Assembly: GCA_051881415.1 (NCBI GenBank)
Contig: JBJEPV010000179.1
Span: 1-29,035 of the forward strand
DNA length: 29,035 nt
Origin: Fimenecus sp051881415
Lineage (GTDB): Bacteria; Bacillota; Clostridia; Oscillospirales; Acutalibacteraceae
Reading direction: 5' to 3'
In this document: positions 1 through 7,113 of the stretch, one piece after another
Layout: the number at the start of each line of letters is the position of its first letter
How positions within the stretch are numbered: the first letter of the stretch is position 1
The notes under the pieces: generated by a model
What the model saw: only the letters and a program-made list of their open reading frames with translations
What the model was told of the DNA's origin: nothing
The model's database searches: none
Program-made: the position numbers and the translations under genes

Positions 1-1433
1 ATCTGCAAAAAGAAAACGGAAGATTTTATACGCCAACATATATGGTGGAAAATATCTTGGATATGTCAGGCTATTATGGTAATCAAATACTAAAAAAGCA
101 TGCTATTGATAACAGTTGCGGAGACGGGGCTTTTTTATCAGAAATTGTTCGTCGTTATTGTCAAGAGTCAAAAAAAGCAAATATATCCTTAGAGGAGACA
201 AAAAAAGACCTTGAAATCTATATTCACGGAATTGAAATTGAAATAACAGAAGTAAAAAAGTGCATTGATAATTTAAATAAAATTGTTTTCGATTTCGGCA
301 TAGAACAAGTTGATTGGGATATTATTTGCGGCGATGCATTGTCTATTGATAAATACAATGGAAAAATGGATTATGTGTTAGGTAATCCCCCATATGTTCG
401 TGTTCATAATCTGGGAGATTCTTTTGATGACATCAAAACTTTTTCGTTTGCACAAGACGGAATGACAGATTTATATATAGTTTTTTATGAAATCGGAATA
501 AAAATGCTTTCAAAGAACGGTACACTTGGTTATATAACACCGAGCTCGTTTTTCAATAGTATTGCCGGTAGTTACATGCGAAAAGTATTTGTTAACGACA
601 ATCTGATAGAGAAAATTTGTGATTTAAGGCATTATCAGGCGTTTAACGCGACAACATATACCACCATTGTAATTATTAAAAACAATAAAACGAGCGAGAG
701 TGTTGATTGTTACTTGTTTGATGAAAAAAATAAGATACCTTTTTATATAGATACTTTATCGCCTAATGATTACTATATTGCCGGCAATTTTTATTTTGAA
801 AAAAAGGAAAAATTGGCGGTAATATCAAAAATTTATTCAAATCTTGGAAAATGCGATGTTGCGGTAAAAAACGGCTACGCTACTTTGTGTGACGAAGTTT
901 TTATCAATGATTTTGATTTTGATTCAAAGTATATTATTCCGGTTGTGAAGTCATCGCGTGGCATCGTAAAGAAAGCGTTTTTTCCGTACGATTGCAACGG
1001 TTCTTTAATTCCGGAAGAAAAAATCATGCTTGATAATAGAATGTACTCTTATCTTCTTGAAAATAAAGATAAACTGTTAAACAGAAGTAATGAAAAGTCA
1101 AGTGATGAATATTGGTATGCATTTGGAAGAAGCCAAGCAATTAAAGATACATATAAAGATAAACTGTCAATCAATGCATTGCTTAGGACGGTAGATGACT
1201 TTAAATTTGTAGAAGCACCAAAAGGGACAGGCGTTTATGGAGGACTATATATAGTAAGCGATACTATTCCAATAGAGCAGATAAAGAAGGCTCTTAAAAC
1301 CGAAGAGTTCTTCAATTATATTTCTTTGCTCGGTAAATATAAAAGCGGAGGATATTACACTTTTTCTTCAAAAGATGTTAAAGCATATTTGGATTATAAA
1401 TTTGCATATGACGGAGGAATTTTTGCATGTTGA
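1..1433 (+). CDS. N6-adenine DNA methyltransferase (Eco57I/TaqI-like), 5' end outside window
   Basis: This is the modification enzyme of a restriction-modification pair and should transfer a methyl group from S-adenosylmethionine to adenine N6 in a specific DNA site. The frame is open from base 3 with no stop, and residues before the first ATG (base 42) read RFYTPTYMVENIL, the usual N-terminal FYTP block of this family. The real start therefore lies upstream and the gene is truncated by the window. Motif I follows as NSCGDGAF (SAM binding), and the catalytic motif IV is GNPPYVRVH. The C-terminal part, after about residue 280, is a variable region expected to recognise the target. Codons are A/T-rich, unlike the core genes further right, which suggests transfer. 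The stop overlaps the next gene by 7 bases, so the two are translationally coupled. The methylase class is secure; the DNA site is unknown. Confidence 0.9.
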   Translation, partial: LQKENGRFYTPTYMVENILDMSGYYGNQILKKHAIDNSCGDGAFLSEIVRRYCQESKKANISLEETKKDLEIYIHGIEIEITEVKKCIDNLNKIVFDFGIEQVDWDIICGDALSIDKYNGKMDYVLGNPPYVRVHNLGDSFDDIKTFSFAQDGMTDLYIVFYEIGIKMLSKNGTLGYITPSSFFNSIAGSYMRKVFVNDNLIEKICDLRHYQAFNATTYTTIVIIKNNKTSESVDCYLFDEKNKIPFYIDTLSPNDYYIAGNFYFEKKEKLAVISKIYSNLGKCDVAVKNGYATLCDEVFINDFDFDSKYIIPVVKSSRGIVKKAFFPYDCNGSLIPEEKIMLDNRMYSYLLENKDKLLNRSNEKSSDEYWYAFGRSQAIKDTYKDKLSINALLRTVDDFKFVEAPKGTGVYGGLYIVSDTIPIEQIKKALKTEEFFNYISLLGKYKSGGYYTFSSKDVKAYLDYKFAYDGGIFAC

Positions 1434-2158
1434 CAAACGAGCAATTTTTAGAAGTGATTCGCGATTCGTTTAAGACATATTTAATGGTGGATACTTCGCG
1501 AAGCACAGCAAAACTTAAATCTTTACACGGGCACATCGCAAAAGATTTAAGTGAACTTTTTGGGAAAGGATATTCTATCCAATCTCAAGGATTCGGAAAT
1601 GACAAAGAGGGCTGTATTAACGGAAGATATTATCCCAAAAATGTTGATATTACCGTAAGTAAAAACGGAAAGCCTGTTGCCGGGTACGCAGTAAAATTTG
1701 TTATGCGCAATTATTCGCAAAACAGCAATAATTATTTTGAAAATATGCTTGGAGAAACAGCAAATATCCGTTCTAATTCCATACCGTATTTTCAGATTTT
1801 CATTATTTTTGAAAAAGTACCGTATTACAAAAACGGCGGTGCTTTTTCAAAGTACGATATAATAACTGAACACAATCTTCATAAATATTATGCTTTATCA
1901 AAAGACAACCCTGATACATATTATCATACTCCGGATAAAACACTAATTATTTTGTTAAATCTTAAAGAAAAGTCGCCCAATTATTTATTTAAAGACTCAA
2001 AAGATTATGCAACATATTATAAAAGCGTTATTGATGACAAAGACTTAATCAAATACTCAACAAAAATTGATGATAATTTTGATAATAGTGTAATCCTCAA
2101 TAATTATTCTGATTTTATCAAGCGTACATACTATATTGCAGAAGGCAAAGCAAAGTAA
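1427..2158 (+). CDS. Putative type II restriction endonuclease (PD-(D/E)XK-like)
   Basis: A 243-residue protein that starts inside the stop region of the methyltransferase gene (ATG at 1427, 7-base overlap). Position and size suggest it is the partner endonuclease. No family is recognised with certainty. A possible PD-(D/E)XK core is visible: YPKNVDITV (D74), a turn, then GYAVKFVM (K90). The acidic residue that normally precedes the lysine is missing, since AVK replaces ExK. The nearby helix NYFENMLGETANIR (E105, E110) could supply a migrated glutamate, as known in some enzymes of this fold. Codon use is as A/T-rich as in the methylase gene. There is no signal peptide or membrane segment. The endonuclease role is inferred mainly from context; another accessory role in the R-M system is possible. 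Confidence 0.65.
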   Translation: MLTNEQFLEVIRDSFKTYLMVDTSRSTAKLKSLHGHIAKDLSELFGKGYSIQSQGFGNDKEGCINGRYYPKNVDITVSKNGKPVAGYAVKFVMRNYSQNSNNYFENMLGETANIRSNSIPYFQIFIIFEKVPYYKNGGAFSKYDIITEHNLHKYYALSKDNPDTYYHTPDKTLIILLNLKEKSPNYLFKDSKDYATYYKSVIDDKDLIKYSTKIDDNFDNSVILNNYSDFIKRTYYIAEGKAK

Positions 2159-2192
2159 GCTATCGAAAAATCAAGAGGGCAGTGCTGTATTA

Positions 2193-2640
2193 CGGCGGTG
2201 GGGCAGACAGCCCCCCTACATGCACGCAATCGAATTCTTTATGTGTAGGGAACGGTCTTGACCGTTCCGTAAAATCACAGCAAAACCGCGGGCGAACGCA
2301 GTTCGCCCCTACGCGTAGGGAACGACCTTTGTGTCGTTCCGCGAAAACACATCAAATTTTACGGGGCACCGACTCGGTGCCCCGTAATAAATTACATCTA
2401 TTTTTCACGGGCGGCGTAGATTTTCTCCGAAAACGCCACCGAACGGCGCGGTCTTGCCACCCGCCCTACATTATGAAAGTAGACATTTCCCCTAACAAAG
2501 GATTCCCCCGCCCCTACAAACGGTTGCCCGGTACCCGCCCGATTGTCATTCTGAGCCGATAGGCGGAGAATCTCTTGTCGCGCATTTTTACTTTGTGCTG
2601 TTTGAGATTCTTCACTTCGTTCAGAATGACAAATTCACAT
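2193..2640. repeat. Intergenic hairpin-repeat cluster I
   Basis: The space between the convergent endonuclease gene and the SH3 protein gene holds no credible gene. It is filled with palindromes. A diverged C-type module ending CCCCCCTAC lies near 2193-2221. Module A is at 2245-2268 (GTAGGGAACGGTC-TT-GACCGTTCC). A D-type stem is at 2290-2308 (GGGCGAAC/GTTCGCCC). A variant A stem is at 2315-2340. A 12-bp-arm palindrome is at 2361-2385. An eroded E module is at 2487-2518, and a full B element is at 2542-2634 with arms TTGTCATTCTGAG and TCAGAATGACAA. The A-to-D spacer (AAAATCACAGCAAAA) closely matches the one at 12678-12692. No gene product is expected here; folded RNA at the ends of both convergent transcripts is plausible. 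Confidence 0.85.
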
Positions 2641-3627
2641 TTACTTATAATACACCATTTTATAAAAATGCGGGTACGCGCCCAAAAACGCGGACAGCGT
2701 GGTGCGGGTATTCGAGCCCGGGTCATTCACAGTAAAATTCGCCGCGGTGAGCGCACCGCCCGTAAAGCCCGTAACGACTACCCAATGCTGGGCGCCGCTT
2801 GCCTTTTTCATCCCGAGAATAACGGGCTTACCGGATTTGAGCAGATTGTAAATCGTCTGCAAATAATTCGTACCGTTCGCGGAAATTACATAATTCGACG
2901 GCCAATAAAGCCACCCCGCCGGTGCATAGGTTAATCTTGTCGCCATAACGGCGGGTGTAATCGTCGTGCCCGTGCGGTAACTTTCGGTCATGGCAAGCGC
3001 GGTTGTGGTACATCCCGAACTGCCGATGGTGTCGCCCGCCGTGCCGATTTTCACATTTGCCCAGCGCGGGTCTGTCTGCTTGTAACTGACAACCGACAAG
3101 CGCACCGCCGCATTGCCGTTTGCCGTATTAGACGAGGAAGCCGCAGTTAAATACCTGCTGCTGACATAGCCGATACTTTTGCCGTGATACAGGATTTTCG
3201 CCCAGCCGCCGCTTTGCGAAAGCACCACCACGGTTTTCCCATTCGGAAGCGAGGTGCGCACACTATACGAAGTGCCCGCGCCCGTGCGGACATTCAAATT
3301 GCCGCCCGCCGTTTTCACGCGCGCCGCGTATGCGCCCGACACAGGCGCAATATAATTCGCGTGCGCATAGCCGGTTTTGCCGTCACCGTACTCAATTTTC
3401 CAAAAATCTCCGCTTTTTTGCATCAGCGTTACGTTTTCGTTTTTGTAAAGCGACGATACAACCGTTGCCGAGGTGCTCGGTGCAGAACGGACATTCAAAC
3501 TGCCCGAAGTAATGCGCACCGTGCCCGCTGTGCTGTTCGCATCTGCCGCAAATGCAGGCAAGGTGCACGCGAACAGCAACACAAAAGTCAACAGCACGGT
3601 GAAAATTCGTTTCGTTCGTTGTTGCAT
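2641..3627 (-). CDS. Secreted SH3-domain protein with C39-like cysteine peptidase domain
   Basis: A 328-residue exported protein. The start at 3627 is chosen because a strong ribosome site (AAAGGAGG, 3636-3643) sits 8 bases upstream; a longer frame from 3678 lacks one. Residues 1-28 form a signal peptide (KR, hydrophobic LLTFVLLFA, cleavage after AFA). Two bacterial SH3 domains follow, at about 35-96 (GSLNVRSAPS) and 104-164 (GNLNVRTGAGTS), which usually bind peptidoglycan. Residues about 178-328 resemble the C39-like peptidase family (PF13529): nucleophile C206 in SSGCTTTALAM, H281 in QHWVVVTGF, and N301/D302 in VNDPGS. It probably acts in the cell wall or outside the cell on peptides or peptidoglycan stems; the substrate is unknown. 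The only promoter signal seen is at 3650-3678, so it is likely monocistronic. Confidence 0.88.
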   Translation of the reverse strand: MQQRTKRIFTVLLTFVLLFACTLPAFAADANSTAGTVRITSGSLNVRSAPSTSATVVSSLYKNENVTLMQKSGDFWKIEYGDGKTGYAHANYIAPVSGAYAARVKTAGGNLNVRTGAGTSYSVRTSLPNGKTVVVLSQSGGWAKILYHGKSIGYVSSRYLTAASSSNTANGNAAVRLSVVSYKQTDPRWANVKIGTAGDTIGSSGCTTTALAMTESYRTGTTITPAVMATRLTYAPAGWLYWPSNYVISANGTNYLQTIYNLLKSGKPVILGMKKASGAQHWVVVTGFTGGALTAANFTVNDPGSNTRTTLSAFLGAYPHFYKMVYYK

Positions 3628-3649
3628 ATTGCAAACCTCCTTTGCCGCC

Positions 3650-3678
3650 ATTATACCGAAAACCGCCGTTTTCTGCAC
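3650..3678 (-). promoter_or_regulatory. Probable promoter of the SH3/C39-like gene
   Basis: On the minus strand there is a perfect TATAAT (3650-3655) and, 17 bases upstream, a weak -35 (GTGCAG, 3673-3678). The expected start of transcription leaves only a short leader before the ribosome site. Confidence 0.5.
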
Positions 3679-3810
3679 GCGCCAAATCTTGGTAAGGAAA
3701 AAACAGGAAATCCCTTTTCAAAAAGCAAGGCGTTTTTTCCAAAATCGGCCTGATTTCGACAAACGGTTTTGTAAAATGCTACAAAAGCAAAAAAATTTGA
3801 AAAAATGGCG

Positions 3811-3838
3811 TTGACAAATCCGTTTTGCTTGCTATAAT
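3811..3838 (+). promoter_or_regulatory. Promoter of glnA
   Basis: A near-ideal sigma-A promoter: TTGACA at 3811-3816, a 16-base spacer and TATAAT at 3833-3838. It lies about 75 bases upstream of glnA and just ahead of the leader hairpin at 3855-3886. Confidence 0.85.
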
Positions 3839-3854
3839 GAGTACATAAACGAAA

Positions 3855-3898
3855 GGCAACGAGGTCTATCGACAGACCTCGTTGCCCTTTTTTATTTT
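3855..3898 (+). terminator. Intrinsic-terminator-like hairpin in the glnA leader (putative attenuator)
   Basis: A perfect 13-bp stem (GGCAACGAGGTCT at 3855-3867 pairs with AGACCTCGTTGCC at 3874-3886) has a six-base loop ATCGAC and is followed by a T-rich tract (CTTTTTTATTTT). It sits between the glnA promoter and the glnA ribosome site (AAGGAG, 3901-3906). No + strand gene ends upstream, so it cannot be an ordinary end-of-gene terminator. It is best read as an attenuator that must be bypassed for glnA expression. Confidence 0.75.
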
Positions 3899-3914
3899 GA
3901 AAGGAGAAGTAAAA

Positions 3915-5237
3915 ATGGGTTACACAAAAGAAGATGTTTTACGCATCGCAAAAGAAAAGGATGTTAAATTTATCCGCTTACAGTTCACGGATATTTTCGG
4001 GCAGATGAAAAATGTTGCCATCACCGAAAGCCAGCTGGAAAAAGCGCTCGACAACGAATGCATGTTCGACGGCTCTTCGATTGAAGGTTTTGTCCGCATC
4101 AACGAGTCCGATATGTATTTGCGCCCCGATTACGATTCGTTCGTCATTTTGCCGTGGAAAGACAGAGTAGCGCGCCTTATCTGCGATGTCTACTGTGCAG
4201 ACGGCGAAACCCCGTTCCTCGGCGACCCGAGAAATGTTTTGAAAAAGGTCATTAAAGAAGCCGCCGATATGGGCTACACCTTCAATGTCGGTCCGGAATG
4301 CGAATTTTTCCTGTTCCAGCTTGACGAGGACGGCAACCCCACCACCAAAACCGCCGATGTGGCAGGCTATTTCGATATGGGCCCCTCCGACCAGGGCGAA
4401 CAGTGCCGCCGCGATATTTGCTTGGCACTCGAAGATATGGGCTTTGAAATTGAGGCTTCGCACCACGAGGTTGCCGAAGGCCAGCACGAAATCGACTTCC
4501 GTTTTGACGAAGTGCTCAAAACCGCAGACAATGTGGTCACCTTTAAGCATGTTGTCAAGACCTATGCGCGCCGTCACGGCTTGCACGCCACCTTTATGCC
4601 GAAGCCCGTTTTCGGTATCAACGGTTCGGGTATGCACACCAATATGTCTTTGATGAAAGACGGCAAAAATGCCTTCTATGACCCCGACGCAGAATTGGGG
4701 CTTAGCGAAACCGCGATGCAGTTTATCGCCGGTGTTTTGGCACATGTCAAGGGCATTACCGCCGTTTCTAACCCGCTTGTCAACTCCTATAAACGCTTAG
4801 TGCCCGGCTACGAAGCACCCGTTTACATTGCTTGGTCGGCGTCCAACCGTTCCACGCTCATTCGCGTACCTGCGGCACGCGGTATGGGTACGCGTGTGGA
4901 ATTGCGCTGCCCCGACCCGTCCTGCAACCCGTATTTGGAAATGGCACTTTGCCTTGCAGCCGGCTTGGACGGCATCAAAAAGAAAATGACCCCGCCCGCA
5001 GGCACCACAAAGAACATCTTTGAAATGACTGCCGAAGAACTCAAAGCCGACGGCATTGAAAGCCTGCCCGGCTCGCTGGAAGAAGCGCTCGTAGAGTTCA
5101 AGAAAGACCCGTTCATCAAAGACGCACTCGGCGAGCATGTATTTGAGAAATATTTGGAAGGCAAAGAAAAAGAGTGGGATGACTACCGCACCAAGGTAAC
5201 CGGTTGGGAAGTTGACCGCTATCTGTCGAAGTATTAA
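3915..5237 (+). CDS. glnA: Glutamine synthetase type I (GSI-alpha)
   Basis: This enzyme makes glutamine from glutamate, ammonia and ATP in the cytoplasm, the main ammonium-assimilating step. The 440-residue length and the N-terminal block (RLQFTDIFG, FDGSSIEGFVRINESDMYL) match GSI-alpha of Firmicutes, the dodecameric, feedback-inhibited form that is not adenylylated. R61 lies where the Bacillus enzyme has the arginine tied to feedback inhibition. Metal and ATP signatures include GPECEFFLF, AEGQHEIDFRF, HATFMPKP with NGSGMHTNMSL, and NRSTLIRVP. The start at 3915 follows AAGGAG by 8 bases; an in-frame ATG at 3882 lies inside the leader hairpin and is not credible. It is a single-gene unit with its own promoter, a leader attenuator-like hairpin and a strong terminator at 5296-5337. 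No glnR or ANTAR regulator gene is adjacent. Confidence 0.98.
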   Translation: MGYTKEDVLRIAKEKDVKFIRLQFTDIFGQMKNVAITESQLEKALDNECMFDGSSIEGFVRINESDMYLRPDYDSFVILPWKDRVARLICDVYCADGETPFLGDPRNVLKKVIKEAADMGYTFNVGPECEFFLFQLDEDGNPTTKTADVAGYFDMGPSDQGEQCRRDICLALEDMGFEIEASHHEVAEGQHEIDFRFDEVLKTADNVVTFKHVVKTYARRHGLHATFMPKPVFGINGSGMHTNMSLMKDGKNAFYDPDAELGLSETAMQFIAGVLAHVKGITAVSNPLVNSYKRLVPGYEAPVYIAWSASNRSTLIRVPAARGMGTRVELRCPDPSCNPYLEMALCLAAGLDGIKKKMTPPAGTTKNIFEMTAEELKADGIESLPGSLEEALVEFKKDPFIKDALGEHVFEKYLEGKEKEWDDYRTKVTGWEVDRYLSKY

Positions 5238-5295
5238 GAAGATAAGATTGCAGACTGTCTCTGCGTTCTTATAAATACCTCATTTTTTCTCCTGC

Positions 5296-5338
5296 AAGTA
5301 AGGGAGGCCGTGTTATGCGGCCTCCCTTACTTCTTTTT
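5296..5338 (+). terminator. Terminator of glnA
   Basis: A 15-bp stem (AAGTAAGGGAGGCCG at 5296-5310 with CGGCCTCCCTTACTT at 5318-5332), a 7-base loop, then CTTTTTG. The T tract is on the + side only, so it serves glnA rather than azlCD. Confidence 0.92.
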
Positions 5339-5354
5339 GATTCTGTTTTCCTGT

Positions 5355-5675
5355 TTACAGCAGACGGATAATCCATTCTGTTATAAATACCGCGCCGCAC
5401 GCGCACAGCGCCACGGTAACCAAGCCTTTTTCACAAAACGCGAGCAACAACGCCACCAAAAGCCCTGCAAGCGCCGACCAAATGCCGCCGCCCGTTGCGG
5501 AAAAAATCGCGGGAAAAGTCATCGCCGCAAGCACGGCATACGGTATGTAATACAAAAACGATTTGATAAAGGTATTTTCAATCTTTTTGCGAAAAATGAC
5601 CAGCGGCAGCATACGGATAAGATAGGTCACGCCCGCCATCACGGCTAACTGCAAGAAAAGATATTGCATATTCAT
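5355..5675 (-). CDS. azlD: AzlD-like small subunit of branched-chain amino acid exporter
   Basis: A 106-residue hydrophobic protein with about four membrane segments. It begins MNMQYLFLQLAVMAG, runs through the conserved TYLIRMLPLVIF stretch near the N terminus and YYIPYAVLAAMTFPAIF in the middle. This size and pattern fit the AzlD family, the partner of AzlC in efflux of branched-chain amino acids or their analogues. The start at 5675 overlaps the azlC stop (ATGA, 5672-5675), so the two are translationally coupled. A longer frame reaching 5804 only reads azlC in the wrong frame. The transported compound here is inferred from the family. Confidence 0.88.
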   Translation of the reverse strand: MNMQYLFLQLAVMAGVTYLIRMLPLVIFRKKIENTFIKSFLYYIPYAVLAAMTFPAIFSATGGGIWSALAGLLVALLLAFCEKGLVTVALCACGAVFITEWIIRLL

Positions 5676-6412
5676 TGTGCCGCCCCCTGTTCTTCTTTGA
5701 TGGGCTTGATAATCGCGCCGAGTGTGGCGGCAACCACGGCGCAAATGATAATGACAAAGCCTGTGGAAACACGGTTCAACACGGGCACATAGGCAAACAG
5801 GCAACTCAGCCCCGCCGCCGTAAGCACCACCGCGGTTACCGCGCGCGAATGCTTCATCGGCGGAATAAAGATTGCCAAAAACATACCGTAAATGGCAATG
5901 CCGAGTGCCGAACGCACCGTTTCGGGGAGCACGGCGCTCGCCGCCGCACCGATCAGCGTACCGAGCGTCCAGCCGAGATAGGGCATTATAATCAGTCCGT
6001 ACATATATTTTCTGCCGACTTCTTCCTTTTGCCCGCTTGCGACGGCGAATATTTCATCGGTATTGCCGAATGCAATCAAAAGGCGGTCTAACACGGTCAC
6101 GCTTTTGTGCAATTTCTGCGACAGGGAAACGGACATCAGCGCATAGCGCAGATTGATAACCAACTGCGTCAGCGCCATTTCAAAGTATCCGCCGCCTGAA
6201 AGCAGCAACGACAGCCCTGCGAACTGCCCCGCGGAGGTGAGATTGGTCATCGAAATCGCAACGGCAATCGACACGGGCAAGCCGCCCGCCACCGCCATCA
6301 TCCCGAAGGTAAAGGAAACGGACAGATACCCGAGTGCAATCGGCACACCGTCTTTTAAGCCTTTTTTGAAACTGTTTATGTATTTTTCTTCTTTTTCTTG
6401 TTCTGCCTGCAT
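5672..6412 (-). CDS. azlC: AzlC family branched-chain amino acid permease, large subunit
   Basis: A 246-residue integral membrane protein. The opening cytoplasmic stretch (FKKGLKDGVPIALGYLSVSFTFG) and the segment NLTSAGQFAGLSLL, followed by INLRYALMSVSLSQKL, are the classic AzlC signature. With AzlD it forms an exporter of branched-chain amino acids such as leucine, isoleucine or valine; azaleucine resistance named the family. The start at 6412 is supported by AGGAG seven bases upstream. A promoter at 6445-6473 drives azlC and the coupled azlD. No Lrp-type regulator gene, a common azl neighbour elsewhere, is present in this window. Confidence 0.93.
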   Translation of the reverse strand: MQAEQEKEEKYINSFKKGLKDGVPIALGYLSVSFTFGMMAVAGGLPVSIAVAISMTNLTSAGQFAGLSLLLSGGGYFEMALTQLVINLRYALMSVSLSQKLHKSVTVLDRLLIAFGNTDEIFAVASGQKEEVGRKYMYGLIIMPYLGWTLGTLIGAAASAVLPETVRSALGIAIYGMFLAIFIPPMKHSRAVTAVVLTAAGLSCLFAYVPVLNRVSTGFVIIICAVVAATLGAIIKPIKEEQGAAQ

Positions 6413-6444
6413 TGTTTTTTCTCCTGTGGATTTTTGCCTTAGGT

Positions 6445-6473
6445 AGTATAGCAGATTTTGTCACGATGTGCAA
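6445..6473 (-). promoter_or_regulatory. Promoter of azlCD
   Basis: On the minus strand: TTGCAC (6468-6473), a 17-base spacer and TATACT (6445-6450), about 33 bases before the azlC start codon. Confidence 0.65.
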
Positions 6474-6532
6474 CCGAAGAAAATGCCCATCGCATATAAA
6501 CTTCTTCGTTGTTGATTCAGCGCACACAGCGC

Positions 6533-6679
6533 ACAGCGCACAGGGGACGGTACCCTGTGCGCTGTTTCCCCTATCAGGGGAATAACTCGCCACTACGCAG
6601 TGTTCACCCACGGCGGGAGCAAGCCCCCGCCCTACCCTGAAAATGTATTCGTGCGTAGGGAACGGTCGTACCGTTCCGC
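6533..6679. repeat. Intergenic hairpin-repeat cluster II
   Basis: Between the azlC promoter and the tRNA operon there is no gene. The stretch has a 13-bp stem at 6533-6565 (ACAGCGCACAGGG/CCCTGTGCGCTGT), an E module at 6566-6582 (TTCCCCT-ATC-AGGGGAA), a C module right arm at 6611-6636 (CGGCGGGAGCAAGCCCCCGC...) and an A module at 6655-6679 with stem GGAACGGT/ACCGTTCC. The C-to-A spacer (CCTGAAAATGTATTCGTGC) is nearly identical to the one at 12628-12650. Confidence 0.85.
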
Positions 6680-6697
6680 AAGGAACGAATTTCATTG

Positions 6698-6730
6698 AAA
6701 AAAAGCACTTGCATTGCAAGTGCTTTTTTC
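6698..6730. terminator. Perfect bidirectional terminator-like palindrome
   Basis: An A-rich run, then GCACTTGCA-T-TGCAAGTGC, then TTTTTT. It is symmetric, so it could end transcription in either direction. It lies downstream of the tRNA operon as a back-up stop on the minus strand; no + strand gene precedes it. Confidence 0.7.
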
Positions 6731-6731
6731 T

Positions 6732-6846
6732 TGGTGACCCGGACGAGAATCGACAAGCTTCGCTTGTCGATTTGCTTCGCAAATATCCTATTCTATGTCC
6801 CTTTTGCTAACGCAAAAGATGGACGATTCGAGTTCGATTCTCGTCC
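6732..6846. other. tRNA-Glu 3'-end inverted duplication enclosing three hairpins
   Basis: Bases 6732-6753 are an exact second copy of the 3' end of the tRNA-Glu gene (CCA, acceptor strand and part of the T arm; original at 6904-6925, same orientation). Bases 6834-6846 (TCGATTCTCGTCC) are the inverse of 6741-6753, giving a 13-bp closing stem. Inside are three perfect small hairpins: 6750-6770 (TCGACAAGC-TTC-GCTTGTCGA), 6770-6784 (ATTTGC-TTC-GCAAAT) and 6801-6818 (CTTTTGC-TAAC-GCAAAAG). The 5' half of a tRNA is absent, so it is not a functional tRNA. It may be a tRNA-derived remnant, an insertion scar at a tRNA attachment site, or a structured RNA; the sequence does not decide. Confidence 0.7.
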
Positions 6847-6865
6847 TTTCGGTTTGCACATACGC

Positions 6866-6904
6866 AAAAAACAACAGCCCGACTTTGTCGGACTGTTGTT
6901 TTTT
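6866..6904 (-). terminator. Terminator of the tRNA operon
   Basis: On the minus strand, directly after the encoded CCA of tRNA-Glu: an arm ACAACAGTCCGAC, a short AAA loop, the complementary arm with one mismatch, and a run of T. It is A/T-flanked on both sides. Confidence 0.85.
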
Positions 6905-6978
6905 GGTGACCCGGACGAGAATCGAACTCGTGTTACCGCCGTGAAAGGGCGGTGTCTTAACCGCTTGACCACCGGGCC
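6904..6978 (-). tRNA. tRNA-Glu (TTC)
   Basis: A 75-base gene with encoded CCA. The acceptor pairs GGCCCGG with CCGGGTC, the anticodon stem is CCGCC/GGCGG with loop CTTTCAC, and the anticodon TTC lies at 6943-6945 (complement). The T arm is ACGAG-TTCGATT-CTCGT. It is the second gene of a two-tRNA unit and is followed directly by a terminator. Confidence 0.97.
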
Positions 6979-7006
6979 GTATGCGCGGCAACTGCTTGCC
7001 GCGATT

Positions 7007-7083
7007 TGGTAGCGGCAACGGGACTTGAACCTGTGACCTTCCGGGTATGAACCGGACGCTCTAGCCAACTAAGCTATGCCGCC
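7007..7083 (-). tRNA. tRNA-Met (CAT), elongator type
   Basis: A 77-base gene with encoded CCA. The anticodon CAT is at 7047-7049 (complement) in loop TTCATAC, closed by TCCGG/CCGGA. The acceptor is GGCGGCA with TGCCGCT, including a G-T first pair, and the T stem has one A-C mismatch. The loop and acceptor fit elongator methionine rather than the initiator or the CAT-isoleucine tRNA. Confidence 0.93.
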
Positions 7084-7113
7084 ATAAGTGCCGCCTTTTT
7101 CGGCGGCTTTGAT

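Noticed and set aside
2182..2562. Open reading frame of 126 codons across the repeat cluster
   Set aside because: It reads straight through unrelated palindromes, has no ribosome site and no protein-like composition.
2514..2934. Several short frames over the 3' end of the SH3 gene and the B element
   Set aside because: They are shadows of the repeat or of the antisense strand of a clear gene.
3882..3914. Longer glnA start at 3882
   Set aside because: This ATG is within the leader hairpin and lacks a ribosome site; the ATG at 3915 matches the family N terminus.
3978..4745. 255-codon frame antisense to glnA
   Set aside because: Third-position bias of the glnA codons keeps the frame open; no start signals or domain.
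6180..6782. 200-codon minus-strand frame over azlC and repeats
   Set aside because: It overlaps azlC in another frame and reads through palindromes.
6788..7068. Frames across the tRNA genes
   Set aside because: Their bases are fully explained by two tRNA genes and a terminator.
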